From Microbulbifer celer (GTDB taxonomy: Bacteria; Pseudomonadota; Gammaproteobacteria; Pseudomonadales; Cellvibrionaceae), in contig NZ_CP087715.1 of assembly GCF_020991125.1 (NCBI RefSeq), positions 3,883,501 through 3,947,500 on the forward strand: DNA of 64,000 bases, given 5' to 3'. How positions within the stretch are numbered: position 1 is the stretch's first letter; every line of letters starts with the position of its first letter. Below are positions 1-9,358 of the stretch, piece by piece. Both the position numbers and the translations under genes were made by a program. The notes under the pieces were generated by a model. That model ran no database searches and was not told where the DNA came from. It saw only the letters and a list, made by a program, of their open reading frames with translations.

Positions 1-228
1 TACGTGGGCACCGCTTTGCAGGGCGTAAGCGAGACCGAGCATAAAGGCGGTGCCGTGGAGATAGATCACCGTGTCCTGCAGGGCCAGAGAGCCATGGTCA
101 AATCCATAGCGCAGGATCACCACCAGGCTCTGGGCCAGTACCATGGCGAGGGTGAACCAGCCCAGGGCGCGCCCGGTGCTGGCGGAAAGGCGGTCGAGGC
201 CATTGGCGGCCCGCAACAGAAGGATCAT
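1..228 (-). CDS. TRAP transporter small permease (DctQ-type), N-terminal part
   Basis: This reads leftward from an ATG at 228 and runs off the window edge after 76 codons without a stop. The visible part starts MILLLRAANGLDRLS and contains a membrane segment (about residues 18-35), then a motif around LQDTVIYLHGTAFMLGLAYAL. That pattern is typical of the small four-helix DctQ subunit of tripartite periplasmic transporters, which works with a large DctM permease and a soluble binding protein to import organic acids. The partner genes would lie to the left, outside the window, so substrate and operon cannot be judged. It is divergent from pstS. Confidence 0.75.
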   Translation of the reverse strand, partial: MILLLRAANGLDRLSASTGRALGWFTLAMVLAQSLVVILRYGFDHGSLALQDTVIYLHGTAFMLGLAYALQSGAHV

Positions 229-403
229 CGTTTTCTCTGTTTTTTCTCTCAGCGTTCTTATTGTTGTGATCTTTGCCTGATGTAATGGCGGTGGATCCTG
301 TTATTGGTCAGAAAGCGTACCTCCTTGTCTCAGCGGGCGCCAGCGGCGTGATATCAGCGCTCGACAGCGCCCCGGCTGGCCACTCGGATCAAAGAACAGC
401 GTC

Positions 404-437
404 TTGTCATCTTTTTGTAACCTTCCATTCATAGAAT
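404..437 (+). promoter_or_regulatory. PHO box and -10 element of the pst promoter
   Basis: Two 7-bp half-sites, TTGTCAT (404-410) and TTGTAAC (415-421), are separated by 4 bp, giving the 11-bp repeat period of a PhoB site. A -10-like TAGAAT (432-437) follows after exactly 10 bp, the spacing seen where PhoB replaces the -35 element. It lies 56 bp before the pstS start, so induction of the pst operon under phosphate limitation is inferred. Confidence 0.8.
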
Positions 438-493
438 CCTCACCAACTCAAAATGCATACGCTTCGCGCAATCAACGAACACTGGAGATTCCA

Positions 494-1561
494 ATGACCA
501 AGCGCTCTGTAAGCAAGAAAGTCCTGGCCCCGGCCCTGGCGGCTCTGACCTTCGCCGCTTCCAATGTGGCCCTGGCCGCGCGCGATCACATCAGTATCGT
601 GGGCTCGTCCACCGTGTACCCGTTTACCACCGTGGTGGCCGAGCGTTTCAGTCGTGCAACCCAGTACAAGACCCCGGTGGTGGAATCGACCGGCACCGGC
701 GGGGGTATGAAGCTGTTCTGTCAGGGGGTGGGCGAGAACACCGCCGATATCACTGGCGCATCGCGTCGCATCAAGCAGTCCGAGCTGGATATGTGTAACG
801 GCAACGGCGTGGACGTGGTGGAAGTGCTGATCGGTTACGACGGCATTGTTCTGGCCAATGCCCGTGGCGAAGCGCCCTTCGAGCTGTCCCGAAAAGACAT
901 CTTCCTGGCACTGGCCAAAGACGTGCCCAATCCGGATGGCTCCGAAACCCTGGTGCCGAATCCGTATAAAACCTGGAAAGATGTAAACCCGGCACTGCCT
1001 GCCCACGATATCGAAGTGTTGGGCCCGCCCCCGACTTCCGGTACCCGCGATGCGTTTGCCGAGCTGGCGATGGAAGGTGGCTGTAAAAAATTCGACTGGA
1101 TCGCGGCCAAGAAGAAAGAAGACAAGAATGCCTACAAGGCAATCTGTCACAACATCCGCGAAGACGGTGCCTACGTGGAAGCCGGTGAAAATGACAACCT
1201 GATCGTGAACAAACTGGTGGCGAGCCCGAAAGCGCTGGGTATCTTCGGTTTCAGCTTCCTCGACCAGAACGCCGACAAGGTGCAGGGTTCCCTGATCGAA
1301 GGCGAGGCGCCGACGTTTGAATCTATCGCCGATCAGGCCTACCCGGTATCCCGTCCGTTGTACATTTACGTGAAGAAAGCCCACGTGAATGTGGTGCCGG
1401 GTATCAAGCAGTTCCTGGCGGAGTTCACCAATGCGCGCGCCTGGGGCGATGAGGGTTACCTGGCCGACAAGGGCATGATCCCGCTGCCCACCGCCAAGCG
1501 TCAGCAGGTGGCCACCGATGTGCGCAAGCTGAACGCCCTGAGTAACCTCGCGGCCAAATAA
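494..1561 (+). CDS. pstS: PstS, phosphate-binding periplasmic protein
   Basis: A 355-residue exported protein that binds inorganic phosphate and delivers it to the PstCA permease. The ATG at 494 follows a GGAG ribosome site and starts a standard signal peptide (MTKRSVSKK, a hydrophobic run, then ANVALAA-type cleavage near residue 29). The mature protein opens with the phosphate-loop sequence IVGSSTVYPFT and later has ESTGTGGG and GPPPTSGTRDAF, all typical of the PstS family. It is the first gene of pstSCAB-phoU, directly behind a PHO box. An in-frame upstream extension to 404 is ignored because it lacks a ribosome site and overlaps the promoter. Confidence 0.96.
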   Translation: MTKRSVSKKVLAPALAALTFAASNVALAARDHISIVGSSTVYPFTTVVAERFSRATQYKTPVVESTGTGGGMKLFCQGVGENTADITGASRRIKQSELDMCNGNGVDVVEVLIGYDGIVLANARGEAPFELSRKDIFLALAKDVPNPDGSETLVPNPYKTWKDVNPALPAHDIEVLGPPPTSGTRDAFAELAMEGGCKKFDWIAAKKKEDKNAYKAICHNIREDGAYVEAGENDNLIVNKLVASPKALGIFGFSFLDQNADKVQGSLIEGEAPTFESIADQAYPVSRPLYIYVKKAHVNVVPGIKQFLAEFTNARAWGDEGYLADKGMIPLPTAKRQQVATDVRKLNALSNLAAK

Positions 1562-1596
1562 GCCCGCACAGATAAAATGCCGTAAATGGAATTACC

Positions 1597-1630
1597 GGCC
1601 GGGCCTCCTTTCTTTAGCAGGGGCCTGGCC
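1597..1630 (+). terminator. Hairpin between pstS and pstC, probable attenuator
   Basis: GGCCGGGCC (1597-1605) can pair with GGCCTGGCC (1622-1630) with one G-U pair, and the stem extends by two pairs inward. Only a short run of T follows. It probably reduces transcription or protects the pstS message so that the binding protein is made in excess of the permease; that role is inferred. Confidence 0.5.
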
Positions 1631-1696
1631 GTTTCCATATTAAAAGGCCGCGCAAATCCGGATAATGCCCGGCCAAACCGATAACCGAGCGAATCG

Positions 1697-3076
1697 ATGC
1701 AGACCTCTACCCTATTCGCCCTGCTGCTGTTGCTGATTCTGGTGGCTTATGGCACCGGCTTCAGTCGCGCCATCAGCACTGCCCGCAGTCGCGGCGGTAT
1801 CCGCAGTCTCGCCTCCCTGCCGACTTATTATGGTGTACATACCGCGCTCTGGTGCGGTCTGCCGGCACTGGTGATACTCGCCACCTGGCTGATCTTTGAC
1901 GATGCCATCATCCGCAGCCTGGTGATGGGCGGCATCGCCGATCGACCGCAATCGATTTCCGGTCAGAACCTGCTTTACGCGCAGATCCAGAATCTGGCCA
2001 GTGGCAATCTGGTGGGGGAGTCGACGCCACAGATCCAGGCTGCCGCCGAGCGTCTCACAAGCTTGCGTAACAGTGGTCAGTGGCTGCAGACCGCGCTGAT
2101 CCTGATTCTCGCCACCGGTCTCGGCGCCTTTGCGCTGTTGCGGATCTCGCCGCAGATGCGCGCGCGGGAAAAGGTCGAGAAGGTGTTGCGGATCATTCTG
2201 CTGTTCTGCGCCTGCGCCGCCATCTTTACTACCGTCGGCATCCTGCTGTCGGTGCTGTTTGAGTCCATCCGCTTTTTCAATCACGTGCCGGTGACCGAGT
2301 TCCTGTTCGGGCTGCACTGGAGTCCGCAGATGGCACTGCGGGAAGATCAGGTGGGCTCCAGCGGTGCTTTTGGCGCGGTGCCGCTGTTTACCGGCACCCT
2401 GATGGTTTCCGCCATCGCCATGTTTGTGGCGGTGCCGGTGGGACTGATGTCGGCCATTTATCTGGCGGAATACGCGAGCAACAGGGTACGTGCCTTCGCA
2501 AAACCGCTGATCGAGATTCTCGCCGGTGTACCCACCGTGGTGTACGGCTTTTTTGCCGCGCTCACAGTGGCGCCGTTTATTCGCGATCTGGCACAGACCG
2601 TGGGGCTCGAAGCTTCCAGCGAGAGTGCGCTGGCGGCGGGGCTGGTGATGGGGGTGATGATCATCCCGTTCGTGTCCTCCCTGTCCGACGACGTGATCAA
2701 TGCGGTGCCGCAATCCATGCGCGACGGCGCCCTCGGCCTCGGGTCCACCAAGTCGGAAACCGTGCGCAAGGTGGTGATTCCGGCCGCGCTGCCGGGCATT
2801 GTCGGCGGTGTGCTGCTGGCTGTATCGCGCGCGATTGGTGAAACCATGATTGTGGTAATGGCCGCGGGTCTCGCCGCCAACCTCACCGCCAACCCGCTGG
2901 AATCCGTGACCACGGTGACGGTGCAGATCGTGACCCTGCTGGTGGGCGACCAGGAGTTTGACAGTCCCAAGACCCTGGCCGCATTTGCCCTCGGTCTGAT
3001 GCTGTTTATCTCCACCCTGATTCTGAACTTTATCGCCCTGCACGTGGTGAAAAAATACCGGGAACAGTATGACTGA
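1697..3076 (+). CDS. pstC: PstC, phosphate ABC transporter permease
   Basis: A 459-residue inner-membrane permease, longer than the roughly 320-residue E. coli protein because of an N-terminal part with extra membrane segments and a loop (about residues 1-160). The C-terminal half carries the BPD_transp_1 domain, with membrane helices and the coupling loop around EYASNRVRAFAKPLIEIL, then DGALGLGSTKSETVRKV and AIGETMIVVM. It forms a heterodimer with PstA and passes phosphate handed over by PstS. Its last codons overlap the pstA start by 8 bp, indicating translational coupling. Confidence 0.93.
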   Translation: MQTSTLFALLLLLILVAYGTGFSRAISTARSRGGIRSLASLPTYYGVHTALWCGLPALVILATWLIFDDAIIRSLVMGGIADRPQSISGQNLLYAQIQNLASGNLVGESTPQIQAAAERLTSLRNSGQWLQTALILILATGLGAFALLRISPQMRAREKVEKVLRIILLFCACAAIFTTVGILLSVLFESIRFFNHVPVTEFLFGLHWSPQMALREDQVGSSGAFGAVPLFTGTLMVSAIAMFVAVPVGLMSAIYLAEYASNRVRAFAKPLIEILAGVPTVVYGFFAALTVAPFIRDLAQTVGLEASSESALAAGLVMGVMIIPFVSSLSDDVINAVPQSMRDGALGLGSTKSETVRKVVIPAALPGIVGGVLLAVSRAIGETMIVVMAAGLAANLTANPLESVTTVTVQIVTLLVGDQEFDSPKTLAAFALGLMLFISTLILNFIALHVVKKYREQYD

Positions 3077-4370
3077 TAGTAACCAGATTCAGATGGACCA
3101 GCGCGAAGTGCGCCGCCGTATCGAGGCGCGCCTGGCCAGTCGTCATTGCAAGGAGAAGCTGTTTCGCGGTCTCGGCATTGCCAGTATCGCCTTCGGTGTA
3201 CTGGCGGTACTGGTGCTGTTCACCGATATCATCAGCAAGGGTTCCAGCGCTTTTGTGCAGACCCAGATCCAGCTGCAAGTGACCTACGATCCGGCGGTGC
3301 TCGGCATCGACACCGTGGACGAAGAGAGTCTGCCCTGGGCCAATTTTGACGGTGTAATCCGCGCGGCGCTGCGGGAGCGCTTCCCCGAGGTCACCAGCCG
3401 TCGCGACAAACGTGCGTTGTACTCTCTGGTATCCAACGGTGCCGGGTTCAATCTGCGCGCCCGACTCGAGGACAACCCGGATCTGCTGGGCAAGACCGAG
3501 ACTGTGTGGGTCACGGCGGACGACGATGTGGATACCTACTTGAAAAGCCTCTCCAAAACGGAAGATGGCTTTCTCGGCCGCACCTCCGAGCAGCAGCTGG
3601 GCTGGATCCAGTCCCTGCGCGACAGCGGTGAGATGGAAAAACACTTCAACACCACCTTCTTCACCAATGGTGATTCCCGCGAGCCGGAACAGGCAGGTAT
3701 CCGCGCGGCGCTGGTGGGCTCTCTGTACACCCTGCTGGTGACCCTGGCGCTGTCTTTCCCCATCGGTGTGGCGGCGGCGATTTACCTGGAAGAGTTCGCG
3801 CCGAAAAATCGCTGGACCGACCTGATCGAGGTAAATATCAACAACCTCGCCGCGGTGCCGTCCATCGTGTTCGGCCTGCTGGGGCTGGCAATTTTCATCA
3901 ACTTCTTCGAGCTACCGCGTTCGGCGCCCTTGGTCGGCGGTCTGGTGCTGACCCTGATGACGTTGCCGACCATCATCATTTCCAGCCGCGCATCGCTCAA
4001 ATCCGTGCCGCCGTCCATTCGCGAAGCGGCCATGGGCATGGGCGCCTCGCGCATGCAGGTGGTACTGCACCACGTGCTGCCACTGGCGATGCCGGGCATG
4101 CTCACCGGTGCCATTATCGGCATGGCCCAGGCGCTGGGGGAAACCGCGCCGCTGCTGATGATCGGCATGGTGGCATTTATTGTCGATGTGCCCCACGGCA
4201 TTACCGACCCATCCACGGTGTTGCCGGTGCAGATTTTCCTGTGGGCAGACAGCCCCGAGCGCGCCTTTGTGGAGCGTACCTCCGCCGCCATCATGGTGTT
4301 GCTGGCGGTGCTGATCACCATGAATACCTGCGCAGTGTGGCTGCGCAAAAAACTGGAACGCCGCTGGTAA
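3069..4370 (+). CDS. pstA: PstA, phosphate ABC transporter permease
   Basis: A 433-residue partner of PstC. One membrane helix (about 33-55) is followed by a long non-membrane insert of about 160 residues, probably periplasmic, then the BPD_transp_1 helices with the coupling motif EEFAPKNRWTDLIEVNINNL and ALGETAPLLMIGM. E. coli PstA (about 296 residues) lacks the insert; long PstA and PstC proteins occur together in Pseudomonas-type systems. The ATG lies inside the pstC 3' end. The 39 bp between its stop and the chosen pstB start contain no terminator, so one transcript is likely. Confidence 0.93.
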   Translation: MTDSNQIQMDQREVRRRIEARLASRHCKEKLFRGLGIASIAFGVLAVLVLFTDIISKGSSAFVQTQIQLQVTYDPAVLGIDTVDEESLPWANFDGVIRAALRERFPEVTSRRDKRALYSLVSNGAGFNLRARLEDNPDLLGKTETVWVTADDDVDTYLKSLSKTEDGFLGRTSEQQLGWIQSLRDSGEMEKHFNTTFFTNGDSREPEQAGIRAALVGSLYTLLVTLALSFPIGVAAAIYLEEFAPKNRWTDLIEVNINNLAAVPSIVFGLLGLAIFINFFELPRSAPLVGGLVLTLMTLPTIIISSRASLKSVPPSIREAAMGMGASRMQVVLHHVLPLAMPGMLTGAIIGMAQALGETAPLLMIGMVAFIVDVPHGITDPSTVLPVQIFLWADSPERAFVERTSAAIMVLLAVLITMNTCAVWLRKKLERRW

Positions 4371-4409
4371 CGCCAGTGAATGCTAAGATGCGACACGAGA
4401 ATTAGAGCC

Positions 4410-5330
4410 ATGAATACCATGACCCTGAACACCACCCAGCCGGACGCGGCGGGTGAGGATGCCTCCTCCAAATCGAAAGGCAGTGCAAATGCAGCGGAGT
4501 CCAGTGCAGTGAAAGCCAGCACGGCCAATGCCAGTACCGACGTCATCGAGACCGTCGGTCACCCGTTTTGCGATGACGCCAAGCTGCGTATGCGCAACGT
4601 GAACGTGTTCTACGGCGAGACCCAGGCCATCCACGATGTGAGCCTGGATATCGGCCGCAATCAGGTGGTGGCAATGATCGGCCCGTCCGGCTGCGGTAAA
4701 TCCACTTTCCTGCGCTGCCTGAACCGCATGAATGACACTATCGACACCTGTCGTGTCGAGGGTGAACTGAGTCTGGATGGCGAGGCCATCTACGGTCCCA
4801 AGGTGGATGTGGTGCCCCTGCGGGCGCGGGTGGGCATGGTGTTCCAGAAGCCCAACCCCTTTCCCAAGACTATTTACGAGAATGTGGCCTACGGCCCCAA
4901 GATCCACGGCATTGCCAGCCGCCGTGCGGAACTGGACGAGATCGTCGAGAACAGCCTGCGTCGCGCCGGCCTTTGGAACGAAGTCAAAGATCGCCTGGAC
5001 AAGCCGGGCACCGGCCTCTCCGGTGGCCAGCAGCAGCGCCTGTGTATCGCCCGCGCTATCGCCGTGAGCCCGGAAGTGATCCTGATGGACGAACCCTGCT
5101 CTGCGCTGGACCCCATTGCTACCGCGCGTATTGAGGAGCTGATCGACGAACTGAGTGAAAACTATACCATCGCCATCGTCACTCACTCCATGCAACAGGC
5201 AGCGCGGGTGAGCCAGCGCACCGCCTACTTCCACTTGGGCAAGCTGGTGGAAGTGAATGATACCGAGACCGTGTTCACCAATCCGCAACACGAACTGACA
5301 GAAGCCTACATTACCGGCCGTTTCGGCTAA
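4410..5330 (+). CDS. pstB: PstB, phosphate ABC transporter ATPase
   Basis: A 306-residue ATPase that powers the PstCA channel. Walker A is GPSGCGKS (91-98), the Q-loop is in FQKPNPFP, the ABC signature is LSGGQQQR (203-210), Walker B is VILMDEP (223-229) and the H-loop is in IVTHSMQQA. The start at 4410 is preferred because ATTAGAG precedes it; an in-frame ATG at 4380 has no ribosome site. The first ~50 residues are a low-complexity stretch rich in Ala, Ser, Lys and Thr that is absent from the usual ~258-residue protein. It is probably disordered. Confidence 0.95.
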   Translation: MNTMTLNTTQPDAAGEDASSKSKGSANAAESSAVKASTANASTDVIETVGHPFCDDAKLRMRNVNVFYGETQAIHDVSLDIGRNQVVAMIGPSGCGKSTFLRCLNRMNDTIDTCRVEGELSLDGEAIYGPKVDVVPLRARVGMVFQKPNPFPKTIYENVAYGPKIHGIASRRAELDEIVENSLRRAGLWNEVKDRLDKPGTGLSGGQQQRLCIARAIAVSPEVILMDEPCSALDPIATARIEELIDELSENYTIAIVTHSMQQAARVSQRTAYFHLGKLVEVNDTETVFTNPQHELTEAYITGRFG

Positions 5331-5354
5331 GGTTGGGGGAGCCCACAAAAGATT

Positions 5355-6050
5355 ATGGAAATGCATTTCGATCAACATATCTCCCGCCAGTTCAACGAGG
5401 ATCTCGAGAGCCTGAAAACCGAGATGCTGGAAATGGGGGGCAAGGTCACCCGTCAGGTGGCAGATTCGGTAGAGGCGCTGGCCAGTGCCGACAGTGAGCT
5501 CGCAGAAAAAGTCCTCGTGGTGGAGGAGGAAATTGACCGCGCGGAAATGGAGCTGGACGAGCACGCCACCCTGATCATTGCCAAGCGTCAGCCGGCGGCG
5601 TCGGATCTGCGCATGGTGATGTCCGTGATCCGTATAGCACGGGATCTGGAACGGGTGGGTGATGAGGCCAGCAAGATCGCCAAAATGGCCATCGCGCTCA
5701 CCGACGAAGGCACTGCCCCTCGCGGTTATACCGAGATCCGTCATATCGCCAATGCGGTGCGCAAGATGCTGAACGACTCTCTCGATGCATATACCCGCTT
5801 CGATGTGAAATCAGCCATGGAAACCCTGGCGGAAGACGAGCAGGTGGATATGGATTACCGCAGTGCGGTGCGCGAGATGATCACCTACATGATGGAAGAC
5901 CCGCGCAGTATTTCCCGGGTGATGAACGTGCTGTGGACCCTGCGCTCACTGGAGCGTATCGGCGATCATGCCAAGAACATCTGCGAACAGGTGGTGTATC
6001 TGGTGCAGGGTGCCGATATCCGCCACGGCAACGAGCAGAACCTGCGATAA
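5355..6050 (+). CDS. phoU: PhoU, phosphate signalling regulator
   Basis: A 231-residue all-helical protein with two PhoU repeats (about 20-110 and 125-215). The metal-binding type motif EEEIDRAEMELDEHA is in the first repeat and RIARDLERVGDEASKIA follows; the second repeat has SLERIGDHAKNICE. PhoU links the state of the Pst transporter to the PhoR kinase and keeps the regulon off when phosphate is plentiful. It begins 24 bp after pstB behind a GGGGGAG ribosome site and closes the operon, ahead of a strong terminator. The sensor and regulator genes phoR and phoB are about 7 kb away on the other strand. Confidence 0.95.
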   Translation: MEMHFDQHISRQFNEDLESLKTEMLEMGGKVTRQVADSVEALASADSELAEKVLVVEEEIDRAEMELDEHATLIIAKRQPAASDLRMVMSVIRIARDLERVGDEASKIAKMAIALTDEGTAPRGYTEIRHIANAVRKMLNDSLDAYTRFDVKSAMETLAEDEQVDMDYRSAVREMITYMMEDPRSISRVMNVLWTLRSLERIGDHAKNICEQVVYLVQGADIRHGNEQNLR

Positions 6051-6091
6051 AATTTCGGAGGACGGCAAACGTCGCCGGAAAGATTTTTACC

Positions 6092-6121
6092 AAAGGCCGC
6101 ATTCGCGGCCTTTCTTGTTTT
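6092..6121 (+). terminator. Rho-independent terminator after phoU
   Basis: AAAGGCCGC (6092-6100) and GCGGCCTTT (6105-6113) form a perfect 9-bp stem with a 4-base loop, followed by CTTGTTTT. It ends the pst operon. Confidence 0.85.
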
Positions 6122-6280
6122 CATAATACCGAATGGCAAGCGAAATTTTTTTGTCGATTTCGTGCCTGAATATGCTGTTCAGCATTGGTTCAGCCCCCCG
6201 CCTGCAGACTGCCCGCAGCTTGTAGGGGAACTACTGTTCTCCCGCGCTAATTGGGACAGCAGTCTCAAAAAATATTTTGA

Positions 6281-6308
6281 TTGCGGTGATCAAACGTTCT
6301 GCTAGAAT
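6281..6308 (+). promoter_or_regulatory. Sigma-70 type promoter of the porin-like gene
   Basis: TTGCGG (6281-6286) and TAGAAT (6303-6308) are separated by 16 bp, with an A/T-rich stretch just upstream (6267-6279). The start codon lies about 100 bp downstream, leaving a long untranslated leader. No PHO box is visible here. Confidence 0.5.
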
Positions 6309-6410
6309 CCGCGCCGCATTGCCCCCGGGCAATACGTGGGTACGGGGTTCGCTGGTACGAGCGTACAGATTTAATCGCGTACAGATGTCACAAAAACAGG
6401 GAATACTTCC

Positions 6411-7211
6411 ATGAAGTTCAAGTTTGCAGCACTTCCGCTGATGCTGGTTTCTGCCGTTGCTTCCGCAGAACAGTACAATTCTTTCACCGATGTTGATTAC
6501 ACCGCTGCCGATTACGGCAGTACCGACGTGGATACTCTGAGTTTTCAGTCTCAGTACTATTTCGGCGCTCTGGAAACGCTCGGTCCACGCAAAGAGTTCA
6601 ATTATATTCTGCCGGTTTCCAACCTCTACGGTGGCTTCGACTACGAAGATTACACTGGCGGCGACAGCGACTCTCTGCAAATCGGTGGTGAATACTTCAC
6701 TGGTCAGTGGAAGCTGTTCGGCGAGTTGAATGATGATGACTCCACTAACACTTATCGCGCGGGTGCCGGCTTCCTGTTTACCCCGAACTTCCTCGCCGAA
6801 GTAGAAGCGAAAAAAGTGGAAGACGAAGACACCGAACTCTTCATCCGTGGTAAATACAACCACCAGTTGAGCGGTACCGACTACATTGGCTTCACCGCTG
6901 AAGTGGACGACGAGTTTGACCATCGCAGTGTTTCCTCCAAGTATTTCACTGCCCTGTCTGCGGGCCGTTACTTAACTGCAGAAGTGTCTCTGAACGACAG
7001 TGACAACTCTGACCTGTACTGGGGCGGTGAAGTAGAATTTTACTTCGACCAGAACACTTCCGTCGGTGCAGCTTACGATGAGGCTGAAAATTACCAGCTC
7101 CATGCCACCCACTTCTTCAACCGCAACGTTGCGGGCAAGCTGGCTTACGGCTCCAACCGCGATTTTGACGAACTGGATGTGTTCAGCGTCGGTGTAACCG
7201 TTCAGCTGTAA
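6411..7211 (+). CDS. Outer-membrane beta-barrel protein, putative porin
   Basis: A 266-residue protein with a clear signal peptide (MKFKFAALPLMLVSAVASA, cleaved at AEQ). The rest is an alternation of short hydrophobic/aromatic strands and acidic turns (many D, E, N, G), ending in a strand with C-terminal VGVTVQL, as expected for an outer-membrane barrel recognised by BAM. It resembles small 'putative porin' proteins of marine gammaproteobacteria. It is a single gene between two terminators, near the pst operon but with its own promoter. The substrate is unknown. Confidence 0.7.
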   Translation: MKFKFAALPLMLVSAVASAEQYNSFTDVDYTAADYGSTDVDTLSFQSQYYFGALETLGPRKEFNYILPVSNLYGGFDYEDYTGGDSDSLQIGGEYFTGQWKLFGELNDDDSTNTYRAGAGFLFTPNFLAEVEAKKVEDEDTELFIRGKYNHQLSGTDYIGFTAEVDDEFDHRSVSSKYFTALSAGRYLTAEVSLNDSDNSDLYWGGEVEFYFDQNTSVGAAYDEAENYQLHATHFFNRNVAGKLAYGSNRDFDELDVFSVGVTVQL

Positions 7212-7234
7212 TTTCCTTTACGGAAATCACGCAC

Positions 7235-7270
7235 AAAAAAAGCGGGCGAATTTCTTCGCCCGCTTTTTTT
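7235..7270 (+). terminator. Bidirectional terminator between porin-like gene and M48 protease gene
   Basis: A-rich tract, GCGGGCGAA, a short loop, TTCGCCCGC and seven T. The A tract on one side and T tract on the other allow it to stop transcription from both convergent genes. Confidence 0.85.
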
Positions 7271-7292
7271 GTGTCTGGAGAATACCGGCCAA

Positions 7293-8585
7293 TTATCCCT
7301 TGCTACCCAGCGCCTGCATTCGCGCCTGGGCCTTGGTGGCAATATCCCCTTCCGATTGCGCGGCAATCTGGTACTGGCTCAGGGCATTCCTGGTGTTGCC
7401 CTGCTTTTCATACACCTGCCCCAGATAGTAGTGCGCGTGGGGTGTATCCAGGTATTGCGTAGAGCGATTCAGGTCGCGCTCGGCGGCAGTGAAGTTTTCC
7501 AGTTGCGCATTCAACATGCCGCGCATCAACCAGTTGGAAAACAGGGTCGGGTTTTTCTGTACCGCGGTCTGGTAGGACTGGAGCGCGGATCTGTACTGCT
7601 TCTGTTGCGCCAACAGGTCTCCTTCCAGAGCGTAGAATGCAGCTTCCTTCGGCTGCTGTTTCTGCGCCTGTCGTGTCAGTTGCAGGGCACTGGCGTAATC
7701 CTTTTTGCCGATGGCCGCCACCGCGGCGTCGTAACTCTTGTAGGCATCGGCGTCCTGCTTCAGCTGCGCAATGGCACGCTGGTACTGCGCGCGATTGGTG
7801 ACACCGGAGGGTAACTTTTTCGCATATTTGATATTGGCATCCACTCGCGCCTGAGACGGCGGGTGGCTGGCAAACAGTGCATCCAGTCCGCCGGACTGAC
7901 GGCCCTTGGAGAGTTCCACAAACTTCTTTTGCAGGTCCACGGCGCCGGACGGATCGTATCCGGCGGCGGCCATATACTTCATGCCGTATTTGTCCGATTC
8001 CAGTTCATTGTCGCGACCGTACTTGGCGATATACGCCGAGCCACCGAACTGGCTGCCGAGGGAAACCAGGTCCCCATAGGCGGTGTTCTGGGTGGTGGCA
8101 CCGAGAATGGCGACGCCGGCGCCGAGGATCTGCTGCTGGGTCATGGCGGCGGCGGAGTGCCGGGCGGCGGCGTGGACGATTTCGTGCCCCAGCACCGCTG
8201 CCAGCTCCGCTTCATCCTCCAGCAGTACCAGCAGGCCGCGGTTGACCGCAATCTTGCCCCCGGGCAGCGCCCAGGCATTGGGGGTGGAGTTGTTCAGTAC
8301 CACGAACTCGTAGGGCAGATTGGGTTGGTCGGAGACGCGGGCCAGCTTCTGTCCCACGCCGCTGACATAGTCCTGCAGTGCCGGATCTACCAGGTATTTG
8401 CCCCCCTGGGTCTGCTGGGCCTGTGGATACTGCTTGGCCCCCAGCGCCACTTCCTGGCCCTGGGACATCAGTGTGAGCTCTTTCTTGCCGGTGACCGGAT
8501 TGACCGAGCAGCCGCTGATGCCGGTGGTCACAACAAGGGTAATGGCGGTGGCCAGCAGGCCGGATTGGATTGATCGCGGAAACAT
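7293..8585 (-). CDS. M48 family metalloprotease with TPR repeats, lipoprotein
   Basis: A 430-residue periplasmic protease. The N-terminus is a lipoprotein signal ending in the lipobox ISGC (Cys26). The zinc site HEIVH is at 134-138, with the third ligand Glu probably in the NELESDKYGM segment. From about residue 280 to the end there are TPR-like helices. This arrangement matches the BepA/YfgC group, which checks assembly of outer-membrane proteins such as LptD; that role is inferred. The start has a strong GGAGGGG ribosome site. It is convergent with the porin-like gene. Confidence 0.85.
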   Translation of the reverse strand: MFPRSIQSGLLATAITLVVTTGISGCSVNPVTGKKELTLMSQGQEVALGAKQYPQAQQTQGGKYLVDPALQDYVSGVGQKLARVSDQPNLPYEFVVLNNSTPNAWALPGGKIAVNRGLLVLLEDEAELAAVLGHEIVHAAARHSAAAMTQQQILGAGVAILGATTQNTAYGDLVSLGSQFGGSAYIAKYGRDNELESDKYGMKYMAAAGYDPSGAVDLQKKFVELSKGRQSGGLDALFASHPPSQARVDANIKYAKKLPSGVTNRAQYQRAIAQLKQDADAYKSYDAAVAAIGKKDYASALQLTRQAQKQQPKEAAFYALEGDLLAQQKQYRSALQSYQTAVQKNPTLFSNWLMRGMLNAQLENFTAAERDLNRSTQYLDTPHAHYYLGQVYEKQGNTRNALSQYQIAAQSEGDIATKAQARMQALGSKG

Positions 8586-8706
8586 GATCCCCTCCCTGTA
8601 TAATGTTCGGTTAGATCCGGGCTCGGGTAGCGGACAGCGCCTCCTCCGACCGGGAATTTGAGATTATTGTACACAACCAACACCCGATGCAGGGGGGAGC
8701 GAGGTT

Positions 8707-9198
8707 ATGACGACCGCACTGCAGATTATCGAATTGTTTGCCGGCATCAATCCGGACGGAGAGCCGGTGGTGGAGCGGATGCAGGTGAAGGTCAACGAGG
8801 ACGACAGCGTACAGTTGGTGCGTTCTCCGGCGTTCATCAAGGGCATTGCCAGCGGCGATACCATCAAGGTCAACCGCGAGGACCCGGAAAAGCCCACCTT
8901 CGAGCTGGTCAAGCGCTCCGGCAACCTGGCGGTGCGGGTGTTTTGTCGCGGCGACAGCACCAAGCTCTCCGACCAGCTCACCCCGCAACTGGAAAAGCTC
9001 GGCGGCGAGCTGGATATGGAGAGCCCACGCCTGCTGGTGTACAGCATCCACGTGAGCTGCGGGTTCGCCGAGATCGAGAAAATCCTCAACAGCGCCTGCG
9101 ACGGTGCCAACAGTGTGTGGATTTACGGCAATGTGTACGATCCGGTGGATGGCCAGACGCCGCTAAACTGGTGGCAGGACATCCTCAAGCCGGAATAA
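8707..9198 (+). CDS. DUF4265 family protein
   Basis: A 163-residue cytoplasmic protein of unknown function. The composition and motifs (VKVNEDDSVQLVRSP near the start, then FIKGIASGDTI and NREDPEKP, and a C-terminal half with a conserved Cys in VSCGFAEIEK) match the DUF4265 family. There are no membrane segments or signal peptide. It is preceded by GGGGGAGCGAGGTT and stands alone, divergent from the M48 protease. The family has no established biochemical role, so none is assigned. Confidence 0.7.
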   Translation: MTTALQIIELFAGINPDGEPVVERMQVKVNEDDSVQLVRSPAFIKGIASGDTIKVNREDPEKPTFELVKRSGNLAVRVFCRGDSTKLSDQLTPQLEKLGGELDMESPRLLVYSIHVSCGFAEIEKILNSACDGANSVWIYGNVYDPVDGQTPLNWWQDILKPE

Positions 9199-9358
9199 AG
9201 CCACTGCGCGAGCGACTGGCGGCGCCCGGCGGTGCTGGTGCGTCAGCCCGGTCCAATGCTCACGTACTGAAGTGCGCTCCGGCGGCGACCACCAGCCACC
9301 CGCCCGCTACGCTTTATTGGCCCTTTTCGCGCGAAAAGATTTTTTTAGAGTAAGCCGT

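Noticed and set aside
4..285. Rightward open frame at the window start
   Set aside because: It is the antisense of the leftward DctQ-type gene, and its composition is not protein-like.
440..1384. Long leftward frame across pstS
   Set aside because: His/Gly-rich shadow of pstS without ribosome site; several similar long antisense frames occur over pstC, pstB, recG, hsdM and hsdR for the same reason.
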